The notes under the pieces were generated by a model that had not been told where the DNA came from, did not search any database, and saw only the letters and a program-made list of their open reading frames with translations. Of a stretch of DNA of 33,055 nt, positions 1 to 9,880 are shown in pieces. The translations under genes and the position numbers were made by a program. The first letter of the stretch is position 1. Every line of letters begins with the position of its first letter. Source of the DNA: Deltaproteobacteria bacterium (lineage in GTDB: Bacteria > Desulfobacterota > Dissulfuribacteria > Dissulfuribacterales > JALVPX01); the NCBI GenBank assembly GCA_027031565.1, contig JALVPX010000164.1, forward strand, positions 1 to 33,055, in the 5' to 3' direction.

Positions 1-1
1 C

Positions 2-2518
2 GCCATCAGGGCGCAAAACATCAACATACCCGATGGACTCATAATAAGAAGGCACAGTCAATATCTCATCAAGACACAGGGTGAAAGGCTCGAAAAGACA
101 AAATTGCAAAACATCCTGATTTCACATGAGCCTGGTGGCAATGTCTACCTCGAGGATATCGCCAAGATAAAAACGAGTTTCAGGGAGAGACAGTCCTTTT
201 ACCGTGGAAACGGCAAGCCTGCCATAGGCGTGAACCTCCTTAGGCCTGAAAAGGGGCATGTAACCACCACCATAAAGGCGGTGGAAGCGGCCTTGCCTGC
301 AATAAAGGCCAAATATCCAGGGATAGTGTTCCAGGTGGCGGATACCCAGAAGAGCCTTATAGAGACCAGCATAGAAAACATGGTGGATGCACTTCGAGAC
401 GCAATAATAATGACCATAGCGGTCATTTTTCTGTTTCTCGCAAATGTGCGCATCTCGCTCCTTGCCGCCGTCTCTATACCATTTACCTATTTTCTAACCT
501 TTGCAGCCATGTACCTTTTTGGCTATGAGCTCAATATCGTAACGCTTACCGCGGTAATAGTGGCTGTAGGCCTGCTGCTCGATGACGCCATAGTGGTGAT
601 CGAAAACATCGAGCGCCACTATCACAAACTGAAAAAGCCTATATTCAAGGCTGTAACTGACGGTTTGAACGAGATCCTCCTGGCCGACTGGTCTGGAACC
701 TACACCACTGTAGCAGTGCTGGTGCCCATAATGTTCATAGGCGGATACGTCCAAAAGATATTGAGACAGTTCACAGTGGTCCTGGCCCTGGCCCTTGTGT
801 CAAGCTATATAGTTTCAGTAACGGTCATCCCGCTGCTCACTCCTTATTTCGTCAAACCCCATTCCAGCAGGAACAAGCTTGAGGCCTTGATCGACCTTTT
901 TGACAAATACTTGCTGGAGCCAGTAAGAAACTTCTTTGTCGGGCTTGCTTATTTTGCCTTGCGGCACAAACTCCTGTTTATCCTGCCAGGGATCGCCCTT
1001 TTCATAGTGAGCATGAGGATAGTCATGCCCCTTGCTGGACGCGATCTCATGCCACCCATGGACACTGGAATAGTAAAAATAGCCTTTGAGGCGGAGTCTG
1101 AGGCATCCATCAACGGTGTTGAAAATATCGCAGAACGAATCGAAAAAATTGTAAGTGGCATGGAGGGCGTTCAGCGCATCTCAACGGTGGCAGGTTCAGA
1201 ACCAGGCGTCGTAAGCTTTGGGACAGGGCAGATACCGCAGCAGGGCCTTATGACCGTTCATTTCATAGACCGCTTTCACAGAAATGAGACTATCTGGCAG
1301 ATAGAGGAAAAAATAAGGAAACAGGCGGCAGCTATTCCAGGGCTTAAAAATTTCGATGTCTTTGATTTTGGTGCCACCCCCCTTTCGAGCATCGCAGCTC
1401 CGGTGGACATAATGCTTACAGGCCCGGACCCAGACGTCTTGGATATGCTGGCTGATGATGTAGCAGAACGGCTAATGAGGGTTAGGGGGCTTAAAACCGT
1501 TACACGCTCATGGACAAAGGACAAGGTTGAAGTGCTCTTGAAAATAGATATTGAAAAGGCGCGCATATACGGGCTTGATCCGCTAGCTATCAGCAGCCAG
1601 CTTAGCAGCGTCCTCAGAGGAACTCCCGCCTCAGTTTTGCGGGTGCCTGGCGAAGATGGATACACCATCAGGGTCCGCTATCCACGGAATCAAAGGGCCA
1701 GCATCAAAGATATAACGTCGGTTTATCTGGCCTCTGCTCTAGGCCCTGTACCGTTGAGGGAGCTGGTTTCCTTTAGCAAAAAATTTACACGTACACGGTT
1801 CACCAGGCAGAATCTCGAGCCCAGCGTAGATATTTATGGTTACAGATCTACTTCGGCCATAACCCATCTTCACGAAAGGATTCAGCGGGCCTTGAAGGGC
1901 ATTTCCATACCAGCGGGCTATAAAATCAGCTTCGAGGGGGAAGTGAAAAATATGGGTGAGGCAGGCAGAAGGCTTGCCAGGGCCCTTGGCATAGCAGTGA
2001 TCCTCTTATATTTCTCCCTGGTTCCCACCTTCCGCTCCTGGATAAATCCCTTGACCATCATGGTTGCCATTCCCCTTGCCATGATAGGTGGGGCCTGGGG
2101 TCTTGTGATCGTGGGACGCCATGCCTGCATGCCTGCCAACATGGGCATGATCCTACTTGCAGGAATCGTGGTAAACAATTCCATCCTGCTTATAGACTTC
2201 ATTGAAAAGGCAAGGGCAAAGGGCGTGGAGCTTAAGGACGCAATAGAGCAAGCGGTGCGGGTTAGAACAAGGCCCATTCTCATGACTGCCACCGGCACCA
2301 TAGTAGGCATGCTTCCAATAGCAGCCCAGCGTGCACTCGGCCTTGAACGCCTTTCGCCATTGGCTGTCGTTGCCATAGGAGGATTGATAGTCTCAACCTT
2401 CCTGACCCTGATCTATGTTCCAATTTTTTATGAACTTTTTGACGCCTTGAGAAAAAGAGGCAGCTTGTGGTCACACAACAGAAAGGCCATGACTAAAACG
2501 ATCGAGATCGATAACTAG
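2..2518 (+). CDS. RND-family efflux transporter, inner-membrane component (5' truncated by the window edge)
   Basis: The frame is open upstream of the called TTG (104) to the window edge (…AIRAQNINIPDGLIIRRHSQYLIKTQGERLEKTK-LQNILIS…). RND hallmarks include GLLLDDAIVVIENIERH, the paired periplasmic domains and GIVVNNSILLIDFIEKARAKG…RTRPILMTATGTIVGMLPIA. Confidence 0.93.
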   Translation, partial: AIRAQNINIPDGLIIRRHSQYLIKTQGERLEKTKLQNILISHEPGGNVYLEDIAKIKTSFRERQSFYRGNGKPAIGVNLLRPEKGHVTTTIKAVEAALPAIKAKYPGIVFQVADTQKSLIETSIENMVDALRDAIIMTIAVIFLFLANVRISLLAAVSIPFTYFLTFAAMYLFGYELNIVTLTAVIVAVGLLLDDAIVVIENIERHYHKLKKPIFKAVTDGLNEILLADWSGTYTTVAVLVPIMFIGGYVQKILRQFTVVLALALVSSYIVSVTVIPLLTPYFVKPHSSRNKLEALIDLFDKYLLEPVRNFFVGLAYFALRHKLLFILPGIALFIVSMRIVMPLAGRDLMPPMDTGIVKIAFEAESEASINGVENIAERIEKIVSGMEGVQRISTVAGSEPGVVSFGTGQIPQQGLMTVHFIDRFHRNETIWQIEEKIRKQAAAIPGLKNFDVFDFGATPLSSIAAPVDIMLTGPDPDVLDMLADDVAERLMRVRGLKTVTRSWTKDKVEVLLKIDIEKARIYGLDPLAISSQLSSVLRGTPASVLRVPGEDGYTIRVRYPRNQRASIKDITSVYLASALGPVPLRELVSFSKKFTRTRFTRQNLEPSVDIYGYRSTSAITHLHERIQRALKGISIPAGYKISFEGEVKNMGEAGRRLARALGIAVILLYFSLVPTFRSWINPLTIMVAIPLAMIGGAWGLVIVGRHACMPANMGMILLAGIVVNNSILLIDFIEKARAKGVELKDAIEQAVRVRTRPILMTATGTIVGMLPIAAQRALGLERLSPLAVVAIGGLIVSTFLTLIYVPIFYELFDALRKRGSLWSHNRKAMTKTIEIDN

Positions 2519-2534
2519 TCATAAAAGCGTGGCA

Positions 2535-2708
2535 ATGAGAGAGCATCTTGTTGAATTTTTAAAAACCCTTCCTCTCTTTTCCAGCCTTTCAGCAGAGGCT
2601 ATACATCATATGGCGTCAAAAATGGTCCAAATGAAATACAGCAAAAATGAAGTGATCTTTTTGGCTGGTGACAATGTAGACAGGCCCTTAGTAAGTTTAG
2701 AAGCGTAG
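2535..2708 (+). pseudogene. Truncated cyclic-nucleotide-binding (Crp/CNB-type) domain N-terminus, 57 aa
   Basis: Read directly: MREHLVEFLKTLPLFSSLSAEAIHHMASKMVQMKYSKNEVIFLAGDNVDRPLVSLEA*. 'L..FLK.LPLFS.LS…A..M….Y.K.E.IF.AGD..D' matches the start of a cNMP-binding domain, but the frame stops well before the end of the fold. Confidence 0.5.
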
Positions 2709-2739
2709 AGCACAATGATATCGGCTGGCAACTCCTGCT

Positions 2740-3489
2740 TCATTCACCGAGGGCAACCACTGTTCCCATCCTGCCCGTGATTTTTTCCCGCCGATAAGAA
2801 AAATAATCTTCGCTGCAGGCAGTGCATATCTGGGCACAGTGGATCTGGGTCTTTGGGATTCCTGCCCTGTTCAACTGATAAATGGATGCTGACCAAAAAT
2901 TGAAATTATTGCGCCATACCTTGAAGCGGTGCAGCCATTTTGGGAAGATTTGCGCCCAGTCATTGAACTCGGCGCAGCATGGACCAAGGGATGGACTGAT
3001 GCCGGCCCAAATATTTTCGGGAGACGAGCCATAAAATGCACACAGCCTGGCCACTGCCTTTGGCAGGACCTCCTTTGCATTTCCCCTCCACCCGCAGTGG
3101 ATGTTTGCAACCGCCCTGACTGAGGAATCAAACAGCACCACGGCCTGGCAGTCGGCGTGTTTTATCATTAGGCCCTTACCCGGTATGGAGGTCATGAGAA
3201 CATCTGCCTCAAAAGGGATGTTTTCCCTGGCATCGGAATCTATGAAGATCATGTCTGTACCATGGGTCTGCCTTGAAGAGAAAAATTCCTTTATGCCGGT
3301 AAACTCCTTGATAATCTCAAGGTTCCTAACGACATTCTGCAGATCGTCACCAACATCTGTTGACACATTGAGTTCATGAAAGGGCGGGCTGCTAACGCCG
3401 CCCCACCGGTTGAAGCTGAAACAGCTTACCGACTGTTTCAAATCCCTTGGAACGTGGGAAAGAAGGTCTAAGTATTGGAGGCTCTTCAA
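2740..3489 (-). CDS. pgeF: Peptidoglycan editing factor PgeF / YfiH-family (DUF152) multicopper-like protein
   Basis: Family motifs RQTHGTD, HADCQAVVLFD, NIHCGWRGN and CTACSEDYFSYRRE…TGRMGTVVAL. Confidence 0.88.
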   Translation of the reverse strand: MKSLQYLDLLSHVPRDLKQSVSCFSFNRWGGVSSPPFHELNVSTDVGDDLQNVVRNLEIIKEFTGIKEFFSSRQTHGTDMIFIDSDARENIPFEADVLMTSIPGKGLMIKHADCQAVVLFDSSVRAVANIHCGWRGNAKEVLPKAVARLCAFYGSSPENIWAGISPSLGPCCAEFNDWAQIFPKWLHRFKVWRNNFNFWSASIYQLNRAGIPKTQIHCAQICTACSEDYFSYRREKITGRMGTVVALGE

Positions 3490-4170
3490 TTAGGGCAATC
3501 CCAGCCTCTTTTTTATCTCCTCCAGGCCAAGCTTGGATACCACCCTTTCAAGTCGTGATTTCTTTTTGACCTCCGCAGAGAAGATCTCTGCAAGCCCCTT
3601 CAATATCTTCACGGCCTCGTCAGGCGAAGTGATCGTGGCAATCTCCTGGCCTATTTTAGGCTTGGCTCCCCCATGGCCGCCTACCAGCACCTTGTACCCT
3701 GAACGCACTCCCATGAATCCCAGGTCCATCAGGTTTGCCCATGAACAGCATGCGGGGCAGCCGGAAACGCCCACCTTCAGCTTCGGTGGAATGGGCTGCC
3801 TGGCAAGCTCCTTGTACAGGACGTCACCAAGCTTGAATGTGTCTTGAAAGGCAAGCTTGCAATAGGGCTGGCCAACGCACACCCGAGGATGAGAAAGATC
3901 TCTGGCCTTTCTGAATGATGCCCCCTCTTTTTCTAGGGTCTCCATGAGGGCCTTTGCCCTTTCCTCATCAAGGCCGAGAAACATGATCTTTTGAGCAGTA
4001 GTCAGGTGCACGATGGCCTGCTTCTCCCCTGCCGCCCTGGCTACCTGTTCAAGCAGCGCTGGTTCGATACACCCGTTTGGACACTCCATTGTCAAGGCGT
4101 AAGAGCCATCCTTTTGAATCATAAGTCCTGGTATCGTACTCATATCCCTTTCATCCTTTCGCTTTTTCAA
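3490..4170 (-). CDS. Small sirohaem/[4Fe-4S] nitrite/sulfite reductase-like protein (resembles low-mass 'assimilatory-type' sulfite reductases of sulfate reducers)
   Basis: CVGQPYC…GVSGCPACCSW cysteine pattern for [4Fe-4S]-sirohaem; about 220 aa. Likely start is the internal MSTIPGLM (about 4143) rather than MKKRKDERD. Confidence 0.8.
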   Translation of the reverse strand: MKKRKDERDMSTIPGLMIQKDGSYALTMECPNGCIEPALLEQVARAAGEKQAIVHLTTAQKIMFLGLDEERAKALMETLEKEGASFRKARDLSHPRVCVGQPYCKLAFQDTFKLGDVLYKELARQPIPPKLKVGVSGCPACCSWANLMDLGFMGVRSGYKVLVGGHGGAKPKIGQEIATITSPDEAVKILKGLAEIFSAEVKKKSRLERVVSKLGLEEIKKRLGLP

Positions 4171-7100
4171 TCAATGTCAATTCCGAGTTCATGGTCCTCG
4201 TTATCTTCACCTTTGGGAACAGGAACCGCAGGCCTGGACGGTTTGACCGCAGCTCCTTTCTTTGCCTTTCTATCCGCATTATTTCCTGAAAAATTCAAGA
4301 TCTTCCAGGGAAACTTTATCGTGTTCATCAAGATGTTCTTGATCGTACCAGTTACGGCCCTGGCAGGCATGATGTCGAGCTTGGGATCTTTAAAATGGCC
4401 AGTCACCTTTACTGGCACGGAAAAGACCGCTCCGCCTTCCCCTGGAATTATCATGCTCACAAGGGGCACCTTGGAAACTATGGCATCTATGGTCTTAAAG
4501 GGAGAAACCAGGATGACGCCGTTGAGATCCATGGTAGCCATGTTCATCTCCCCTGAAGCAAACATGTTAAGCCCCTGCCCCTTTACATAGATATTGTCAA
4601 ACACAATTTTGTTCTCTCTTACTATACCATGCATTCCCATCTCTGAGTACTTTAACCCCTCTGTAAAGAGATCGGGCAGGCCCCTGCTTGAAAAAAGGTC
4701 GGTGACATTGAGCAGGCTGAAGAGCTTGGCAAGCAAGGTCAGCTTCCTCAAGGTGCCGTCACTAGAGACCAGATTTATCTCACCGCCTGTCCAGTTGTCC
4801 GGACTGCCGTTGATCCAGCCGCTCAGGGCCACCTTACCCTCAATAAGGTCTTGTTCAAATCCAAGGCAGGCTAGCAACTCGTCAAAATGTCTATTTTTTT
4901 CCTGGGGAAGATAAAATGTAAAGTTGAATTTCTGCCTGCCTGCCCTGTTAATGCACTTTCCACTGAGTTTGATACCGCACAACCAGGCCTTTTCCACCTC
5001 CACGTCAACATGTTCCTTTTCCAGCACCTCTGCTGCGCCAGCCACTTCCTTGAACTTGTAAACATGCGGTTTCTCGCCCTGATTGTCTCCGCCCTTATAT
5101 TCCCAGTCGAATTGCCCAAGATGAAATCTCACACTTCCGGTCAGCTGGAGAAGGGATTCTTTCTTATCTTTCTTTTGGGCACTGAAACTTGAAAGGAACA
5201 GGTCGATGTCTTTAAAAGAAAGATGATCTGATTCCGCCTTGATATCCATTACGACTCTCTTGCCCTTCAGCTCGAAGCTTCCGGCAGCCAAGGCCTCCCC
5301 CTTTCCAACACCTATCCTGACATCGGATACATTGACGCGCCGCCCAGAGCCGTGCATCCTGCCTTCTACGATCTTGAGCACTGGGTCAACACCCCATATC
5401 CAGCTGAAATCATGCAGTTCAATGGATCCGTTGAAGTTGAACTCAGGCGAGTCAGCCGAATAGTCGCACTCCACCTCCAAAGTGCCTGCCAGGCCTCCCT
5501 TGAGCAGAATATTGTTCTCAAGTATCCCGTCAACGGTGGAACCGTTCAAAGCGCCAGACCAGACTGCCTTTACAAGGGTTCCCCTGTTTGTCAATTGCAA
5601 ATGAGCATTGTCCTTGGATGACTCTATATGCAACGCCTTGATGCTCAAGAAGTCAGGTTCATGGGAAAGGGCAAGGTCCACGGATATATTGCCCTGGGGC
5701 TCCCCATAAAGGGCCTTTGTCTCTACCAGGACATATCTTTCTTTCTTCTTCCACTGGACATGGAGCCTGTCCAGCCTCTGGGGAAGCCTTGGGAAATAGG
5801 GCTCAGGTATCCATCCTTTTTCTTTGACCCAGGACAGCAGTACAGAATCTGGACGCCCATTTAGCTCGAGTTCCAGGGCCTTTGGCTTAAAATCTGCGTG
5901 ACGGTAATCTATCTCCAAGTTGAAATCGCCTGCAGCCAGCCTCACTGGCCCAGGCCCCCCTTTTATACGCTTCTGGGTTGCATTGAATGAATAGCCTTTA
6001 GTAAAGACCTTGGCAGGGAGCATTGGAGAGACAAAGGATAGATCTTTGGCCCTTCCCGTAACGGAGTAGCGCCATTCCCTGGGCCTTTTTGCAGGCCCCC
6101 TGAGGCTGGCATTCTTGATCAGGAGCCTTCCGCTGGAATTTGTGACTATCTGCTTCAACTCTTTCCGAACCTTCTCATAGCCATTCAATTCTGATAGAAG
6201 CGATGAGCTGTCCAGGCTGCCCCTAAAGTGTGAGATGTTCAAAAAAATGTCTTTGCCCTTTCCCCACGTCACCTTTCCAGATGTGCCTGATATCCTGTGC
6301 AGGCCGGCGGTTCCGGCCACCCCCTTCCATGAGACGCTGTTGGCAGTGACCACTGCCCTTCCCTTTTTAATCTGGAATGGCCATGAGAATCTTGCATAAC
6401 GGCCGCTGCAGTTGATCTGCCTCACGTCCACCCAGGGCCTTATGTGCTTAACGCTGTTGCCGAGCTTTACCCTTCCCAAGGCCCTTCCTTTGAGGCCCTG
6501 AAAAAGGGCAAACTCCTTTTGAAAATCTCTATCCTTTATGACCTTTTTTAAGATTGGAATTATGTCTGGAACCAGTGCATCCGCGTCAAATTCCGCCTTA
6601 AGCATCTTGTCACGGCCCTTGAGGCCCAGTTCAAGCAAGCCGTTATGAAATGAAGAACCGCCTAGCGTGCCTTTCAAGTCTGTGCCAGTAAGGATTGCCT
6701 TGTCTATCCTTATATCCCCTTGGCACTTTTTTAGGCGCAGATCCACCTTTGGGATCTTCACGTCAGCTTCCTTTACCATTGCCTCCAGCCTGTAATTTTC
6801 GATCTTGGACAATTGGTCAGGTGTACCCTCAAAAAATCCCTTGGCATATATGGCCTTTCCCCCCCTTACTATGTCAAAGACCTCCCGCACGTCCTTGTGC
6901 CTGCCAAAGAGGCCGAGGGCCTTGGAGCGGACGGCGGCAATGTCTGCATCGCTGCCTGTAAGCTCGATTTTCAACCGCGGCCTGGAATCATTTTCCCCAG
7001 GCAGGTCGACTTCCACCCGCCCGGAAAGGGTGATCGGCGGGTCCTCAAGGTAGAGCTGATCTATGTGCGCCCACAAGGAGTCGTCCTTTTTATGGATGTC

Positions 7101-7925
7101 AGTCTTGAAGTAGCCGCATGAAAAAATGATCTCCTTTTCTTTTGGATGCGTGGTAAAACATGGCATATCGCCTGTAAGTGAGGCTGAAAAGGCTCCCTGA
7201 AGGGTGCCCCGGATCTTGGCATGTAAATTCACCATGGAATCTACGGGCCGGATCCCATATTTTTTCCAGCTCTTCAAAAAAAGGGTGTGCGGACGCCATT
7301 TGGACAGATTAATTTCAGCGGCATAGGCCCTGGAATCGAGGGAAAATGAACCCGCAGAGCTCAACTCTGCTGCAAAGGATGGTGCAAACCTGATTTCCCA
7401 TTCCACCCTATTGTCATTCAGGTCAAGGCTCCCCTCTATCTCGTTAAGCACGAGATCCTTTTTCTCGCACAGGAACCTGCCGCAGACCTTGCTGCCGCTA
7501 ATACGCAAACCACCATGATGAATTACGATCGTGCCCAATGACGGTGCCTTGTGCCCCTCCCTGCCCTTTTTTAAAAACCCGGTTCCCTTTATGAAAAGAT
7601 CAGGGTCATGGAGCACGATCCTTGAAAAGGTGAACTTGCCGGCAAACAGTTGCCTCCAGTTGGGATATACACTCATGTATGGCGCTTCGAGGTCAATATC
7701 CTGATTTACTGCCTTCACATAGAATAGCAGCACATGGGGAAGGGGAAGCCATTTAAAGTCAAGGGATTCAAGGCTGACATCGGCCTTCAAGGCAGAAGAG
7801 GCCTTTTTCTGCACTACTGCGCGGAACTGGTTCAAATCGATACAAAGGGGCAGAACAAAGGCGGCTCCTGCAAGGAGCAGGAGAATCAGCAAGAGGACAA
7901 GCCCGATTTTGCTTTTACTTTTCAC
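4167..7925 (-). CDS. AsmA-like / YhdP-TamB-type large protein with N-terminal TM anchor
   Basis: 1252 aa; N-terminal TM helix (IGLVLLLILLLLAGAAFVLPLCIDLNQFR), long repetitive beta-rich body, AsmA-like C-terminal part (GEMNMATMDLNGVILVSPFKTIDAIVSKVPLVSMII…GGAVFSVPVKVTGHFKDPKLDIMP). GTG start. Confidence 0.85.
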   Translation of the reverse strand: MKSKSKIGLVLLLILLLLAGAAFVLPLCIDLNQFRAVVQKKASSALKADVSLESLDFKWLPLPHVLLFYVKAVNQDIDLEAPYMSVYPNWRQLFAGKFTFSRIVLHDPDLFIKGTGFLKKGREGHKAPSLGTIVIHHGGLRISGSKVCGRFLCEKKDLVLNEIEGSLDLNDNRVEWEIRFAPSFAAELSSAGSFSLDSRAYAAEINLSKWRPHTLFLKSWKKYGIRPVDSMVNLHAKIRGTLQGAFSASLTGDMPCFTTHPKEKEIIFSCGYFKTDIHKKDDSLWAHIDQLYLEDPPITLSGRVEVDLPGENDSRPRLKIELTGSDADIAAVRSKALGLFGRHKDVREVFDIVRGGKAIYAKGFFEGTPDQLSKIENYRLEAMVKEADVKIPKVDLRLKKCQGDIRIDKAILTGTDLKGTLGGSSFHNGLLELGLKGRDKMLKAEFDADALVPDIIPILKKVIKDRDFQKEFALFQGLKGRALGRVKLGNSVKHIRPWVDVRQINCSGRYARFSWPFQIKKGRAVVTANSVSWKGVAGTAGLHRISGTSGKVTWGKGKDIFLNISHFRGSLDSSSLLSELNGYEKVRKELKQIVTNSSGRLLIKNASLRGPAKRPREWRYSVTGRAKDLSFVSPMLPAKVFTKGYSFNATQKRIKGGPGPVRLAAGDFNLEIDYRHADFKPKALELELNGRPDSVLLSWVKEKGWIPEPYFPRLPQRLDRLHVQWKKKERYVLVETKALYGEPQGNISVDLALSHEPDFLSIKALHIESSKDNAHLQLTNRGTLVKAVWSGALNGSTVDGILENNILLKGGLAGTLEVECDYSADSPEFNFNGSIELHDFSWIWGVDPVLKIVEGRMHGSGRRVNVSDVRIGVGKGEALAAGSFELKGKRVVMDIKAESDHLSFKDIDLFLSSFSAQKKDKKESLLQLTGSVRFHLGQFDWEYKGGDNQGEKPHVYKFKEVAGAAEVLEKEHVDVEVEKAWLCGIKLSGKCINRAGRQKFNFTFYLPQEKNRHFDELLACLGFEQDLIEGKVALSGWINGSPDNWTGGEINLVSSDGTLRKLTLLAKLFSLLNVTDLFSSRGLPDLFTEGLKYSEMGMHGIVRENKIVFDNIYVKGQGLNMFASGEMNMATMDLNGVILVSPFKTIDAIVSKVPLVSMIIPGEGGAVFSVPVKVTGHFKDPKLDIMPARAVTGTIKNILMNTIKFPWKILNFSGNNADRKAKKGAAVKPSRPAVPVPKGEDNEDHELGIDID

Positions 7926-7970
7926 TTATGTGATGTGACGCCTTGCGCGGATCTGGTCAAGTTGCAGTGT

Positions 7971-7998
7971 AAAAGGCCGCTGATTCGATCAGCGGCCT
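7971..7998 (-). terminator. Rho-independent terminator downstream of the lipoprotein gene
   Basis: Perfect 11-bp stem AGGCCGCTGAT/ATCAGCGGCCT (7974-7984 / 7988-7998) with a TTTT run on the minus strand. Confidence 0.75.
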
Positions 7999-8021
7999 CG
8001 ATGCCTGTTTGTGAACAGAGT

Positions 8022-8801
8022 CTATTGTGTAACCACTTGGACCGGCAATTCTGTCACCCTTTCGTGCTCGCCGATCTTCAGGCTCAAACGGAGCCTGGAA
8101 ATGGATTTTGCCTCATCCTTGCCAGGAAAAAGCAGAAATCCATGGGCCAGATGGCCAGGCGATATGGATTTATTGCGAAGGCTCCTGTGTGAAAGGTCTC
8201 TTCTCACCTTTTCGGCAGCGGATTGATAGCCGGCTGCGCCTCCACTCAAGGCCCCTGCAGTAGCGCCTATGGCGGCTCCCCTGGCAACATTTTCCTCTAT
8301 GTCTCTTCCAGATACGATACCCACTGCAAGTCCCACCAGGGCACCGGCAGCACCCAGCAGCACTGCTGGTTTGGCCGTGCCTTTGGCGGTCTCGCCTATT
8401 TGAACATGGCTCTCTGTCCTGCTGTACGCCTCTTGAAGAGACAACAACGGCCATGCCTTGCCTTCCTGGTCTATCAAGAAGGTCTGTGTCGGATCCACCA
8501 TTACGCTCTTTCCGCTCTGGTTGTCTAGAACTACCTGGATGGGCAAGATGCCTGCCCCCCTAATGTCAAATCCAAAACGCTTCTTGGCAACCGATTGATC
8601 CAGGTAGGCCTTGGCCGTTATTCGTACACCTTCGATATTGACGGCCCCATTAACACTGCTTGGTATCTCAATGGGAGCTACCCTGTGGCTGTAAGTCGAA
8701 CACCCTGCAACAATGGAAATCAAGGCAAGGAGGGCGGGCAGCGGCTTGAATTTTTTGATAAGATCAATGACTGGTTGATTTGTTCTCATTGCTACCTCCA
8801 A
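8022..8801 (-). CDS. Putative lipoprotein with C-terminal glycine-zipper segment
   Basis: Lipobox-like SIVAGCSTYS; Gly/Ala-rich LLGAAGALVGLAVGIVSGRDIEENVARGAAIGATAGALSGGAAG. Confidence 0.7.
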   Translation of the reverse strand: MEVAMRTNQPVIDLIKKFKPLPALLALISIVAGCSTYSHRVAPIEIPSSVNGAVNIEGVRITAKAYLDQSVAKKRFGFDIRGAGILPIQVVLDNQSGKSVMVDPTQTFLIDQEGKAWPLLSLQEAYSRTESHVQIGETAKGTAKPAVLLGAAGALVGLAVGIVSGRDIEENVARGAAIGATAGALSGGAAGYQSAAEKVRRDLSHRSLRNKSISPGHLAHGFLLFPGKDEAKSISRLRLSLKIGEHERVTELPVQVVTQ

Positions 8802-8959
8802 CTAAACAAATGTGGAAAGGATTAGTGGTCTTGTGCTGCCCGATAATCACGATTTTGACTTTCCAGGCAGCTTGTCGGCATTCCATTTGAATTATACTCG
8901 GCCTGTCATGCCTTTAGCAAGCAAATATAATGCCTGCCTCAACCCGTTTTGCGCTACTT

Positions 8960-9877
8960 TTAAGACCATATCTTTTTAATTTCTTTACAAAAAGATTGAT
9001 CTTCTTCAACCGGCCTTCCCCGCCTGGTGAGGTAACCGCCGATCATCATGCCGTCGGCCCCGGCATAAAACGCCAGGGCCAGAAAGTCCCTGAGGAGTGT
9101 TTCCCTTCCGGCAGCCAGTCTTATGGCTGCATCAGGAAGCACCAATCTGAAGATGGCTATAGTCCTTATTGCATCAATCGGGGTGACGGCCGGGGACATT
9201 CCATAAAGGGGTGTACCTTCTATGGGAATGAGAAAGTTTAACGGCACGGAGTCCACGTCAGCATCTCTTAATTCCAGGGCCAGTTCCAGCCTTTGTTCCT
9301 GGGATTCGCCAAGACCGATGATGCCGCCGGCACACACCTCCAGTCCCGCCCTCTTTGCCTCAAAGATGGTCTCCAGCCTGGCTTCGTACGTATGTGTAGT
9401 GACGATCCTTGGAAAAAAGCTCCTGGATGTCTCAAGGTTGTGATGGTAACGGGTGAGTCCGGCCTCCTTCAGCACCGCAAGTTCCCTGCCCTTAACAATC
9501 CCCAGTGATGCACAGACACTGATGCCTGTCTCCTTCTTTATCCTTTCAATAACCTTGGCCAGCTCTTCAATTTCATGTTTTGCAGGCCCTTTGCCGCTGG
9601 CAACAAGGCTGAACCTGGATGCCCCGGATTTCCTTGCCTCCTCGGCCATTTTCAAGATTTCATCCACCGGGGCCATGGGATACACAGGTGCTCCGGTTTT
9701 GTAACGGGCCGACTGGGCGCAAAAGGAACAGTCCTCGGAACAGCCGCCTGATTTTATGTTCATAATGGTACACAGGGAAAGGCTGTCTTGGCGATGGCTG
9801 CGCTTGGCCCTGTAAGCCATTTCAATCAGTGTTTCAAGTTTTAATTCTAATAGCTCTTTATAATGTTTGTTTTTCAT
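8960..9877 (-). CDS. bioB: Biotin synthase
   Basis: Radical SAM motif CSEDCSFCAQSARY; ASLGIVKGRELAVLKEAGLTRYHHNLETSRSFF; CAGGIIGLGES; LNFLIPIEGTPL. Confidence 0.95.
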   Translation of the reverse strand: MKNKHYKELLELKLETLIEMAYRAKRSHRQDSLSLCTIMNIKSGGCSEDCSFCAQSARYKTGAPVYPMAPVDEILKMAEEARKSGASRFSLVASGKGPAKHEIEELAKVIERIKKETGISVCASLGIVKGRELAVLKEAGLTRYHHNLETSRSFFPRIVTTHTYEARLETIFEAKRAGLEVCAGGIIGLGESQEQRLELALELRDADVDSVPLNFLIPIEGTPLYGMSPAVTPIDAIRTIAIFRLVLPDAAIRLAAGRETLLRDFLALAFYAGADGMMIGGYLTRRGRPVEEDQSFCKEIKKIWS

Positions 9878-9880
9878 GCT

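Noticed and set aside
199-2474. Multiple antisense ORFs opposite the RND gene
   Set aside because: Low-complexity or composition-driven frames opposite a clear conserved CDS; no recognisable domains.
4594-7299. Several 70-106 aa ORFs opposite or within the AsmA-like gene
   Set aside because: Shadow frames of a long conserved minus-strand CDS with no independent start signals or motifs.
7734-8226. + strand ORFs spanning the lipoprotein terminator region
   Set aside because: They run through a perfect intrinsic terminator and overlap two minus-strand genes; no motif.
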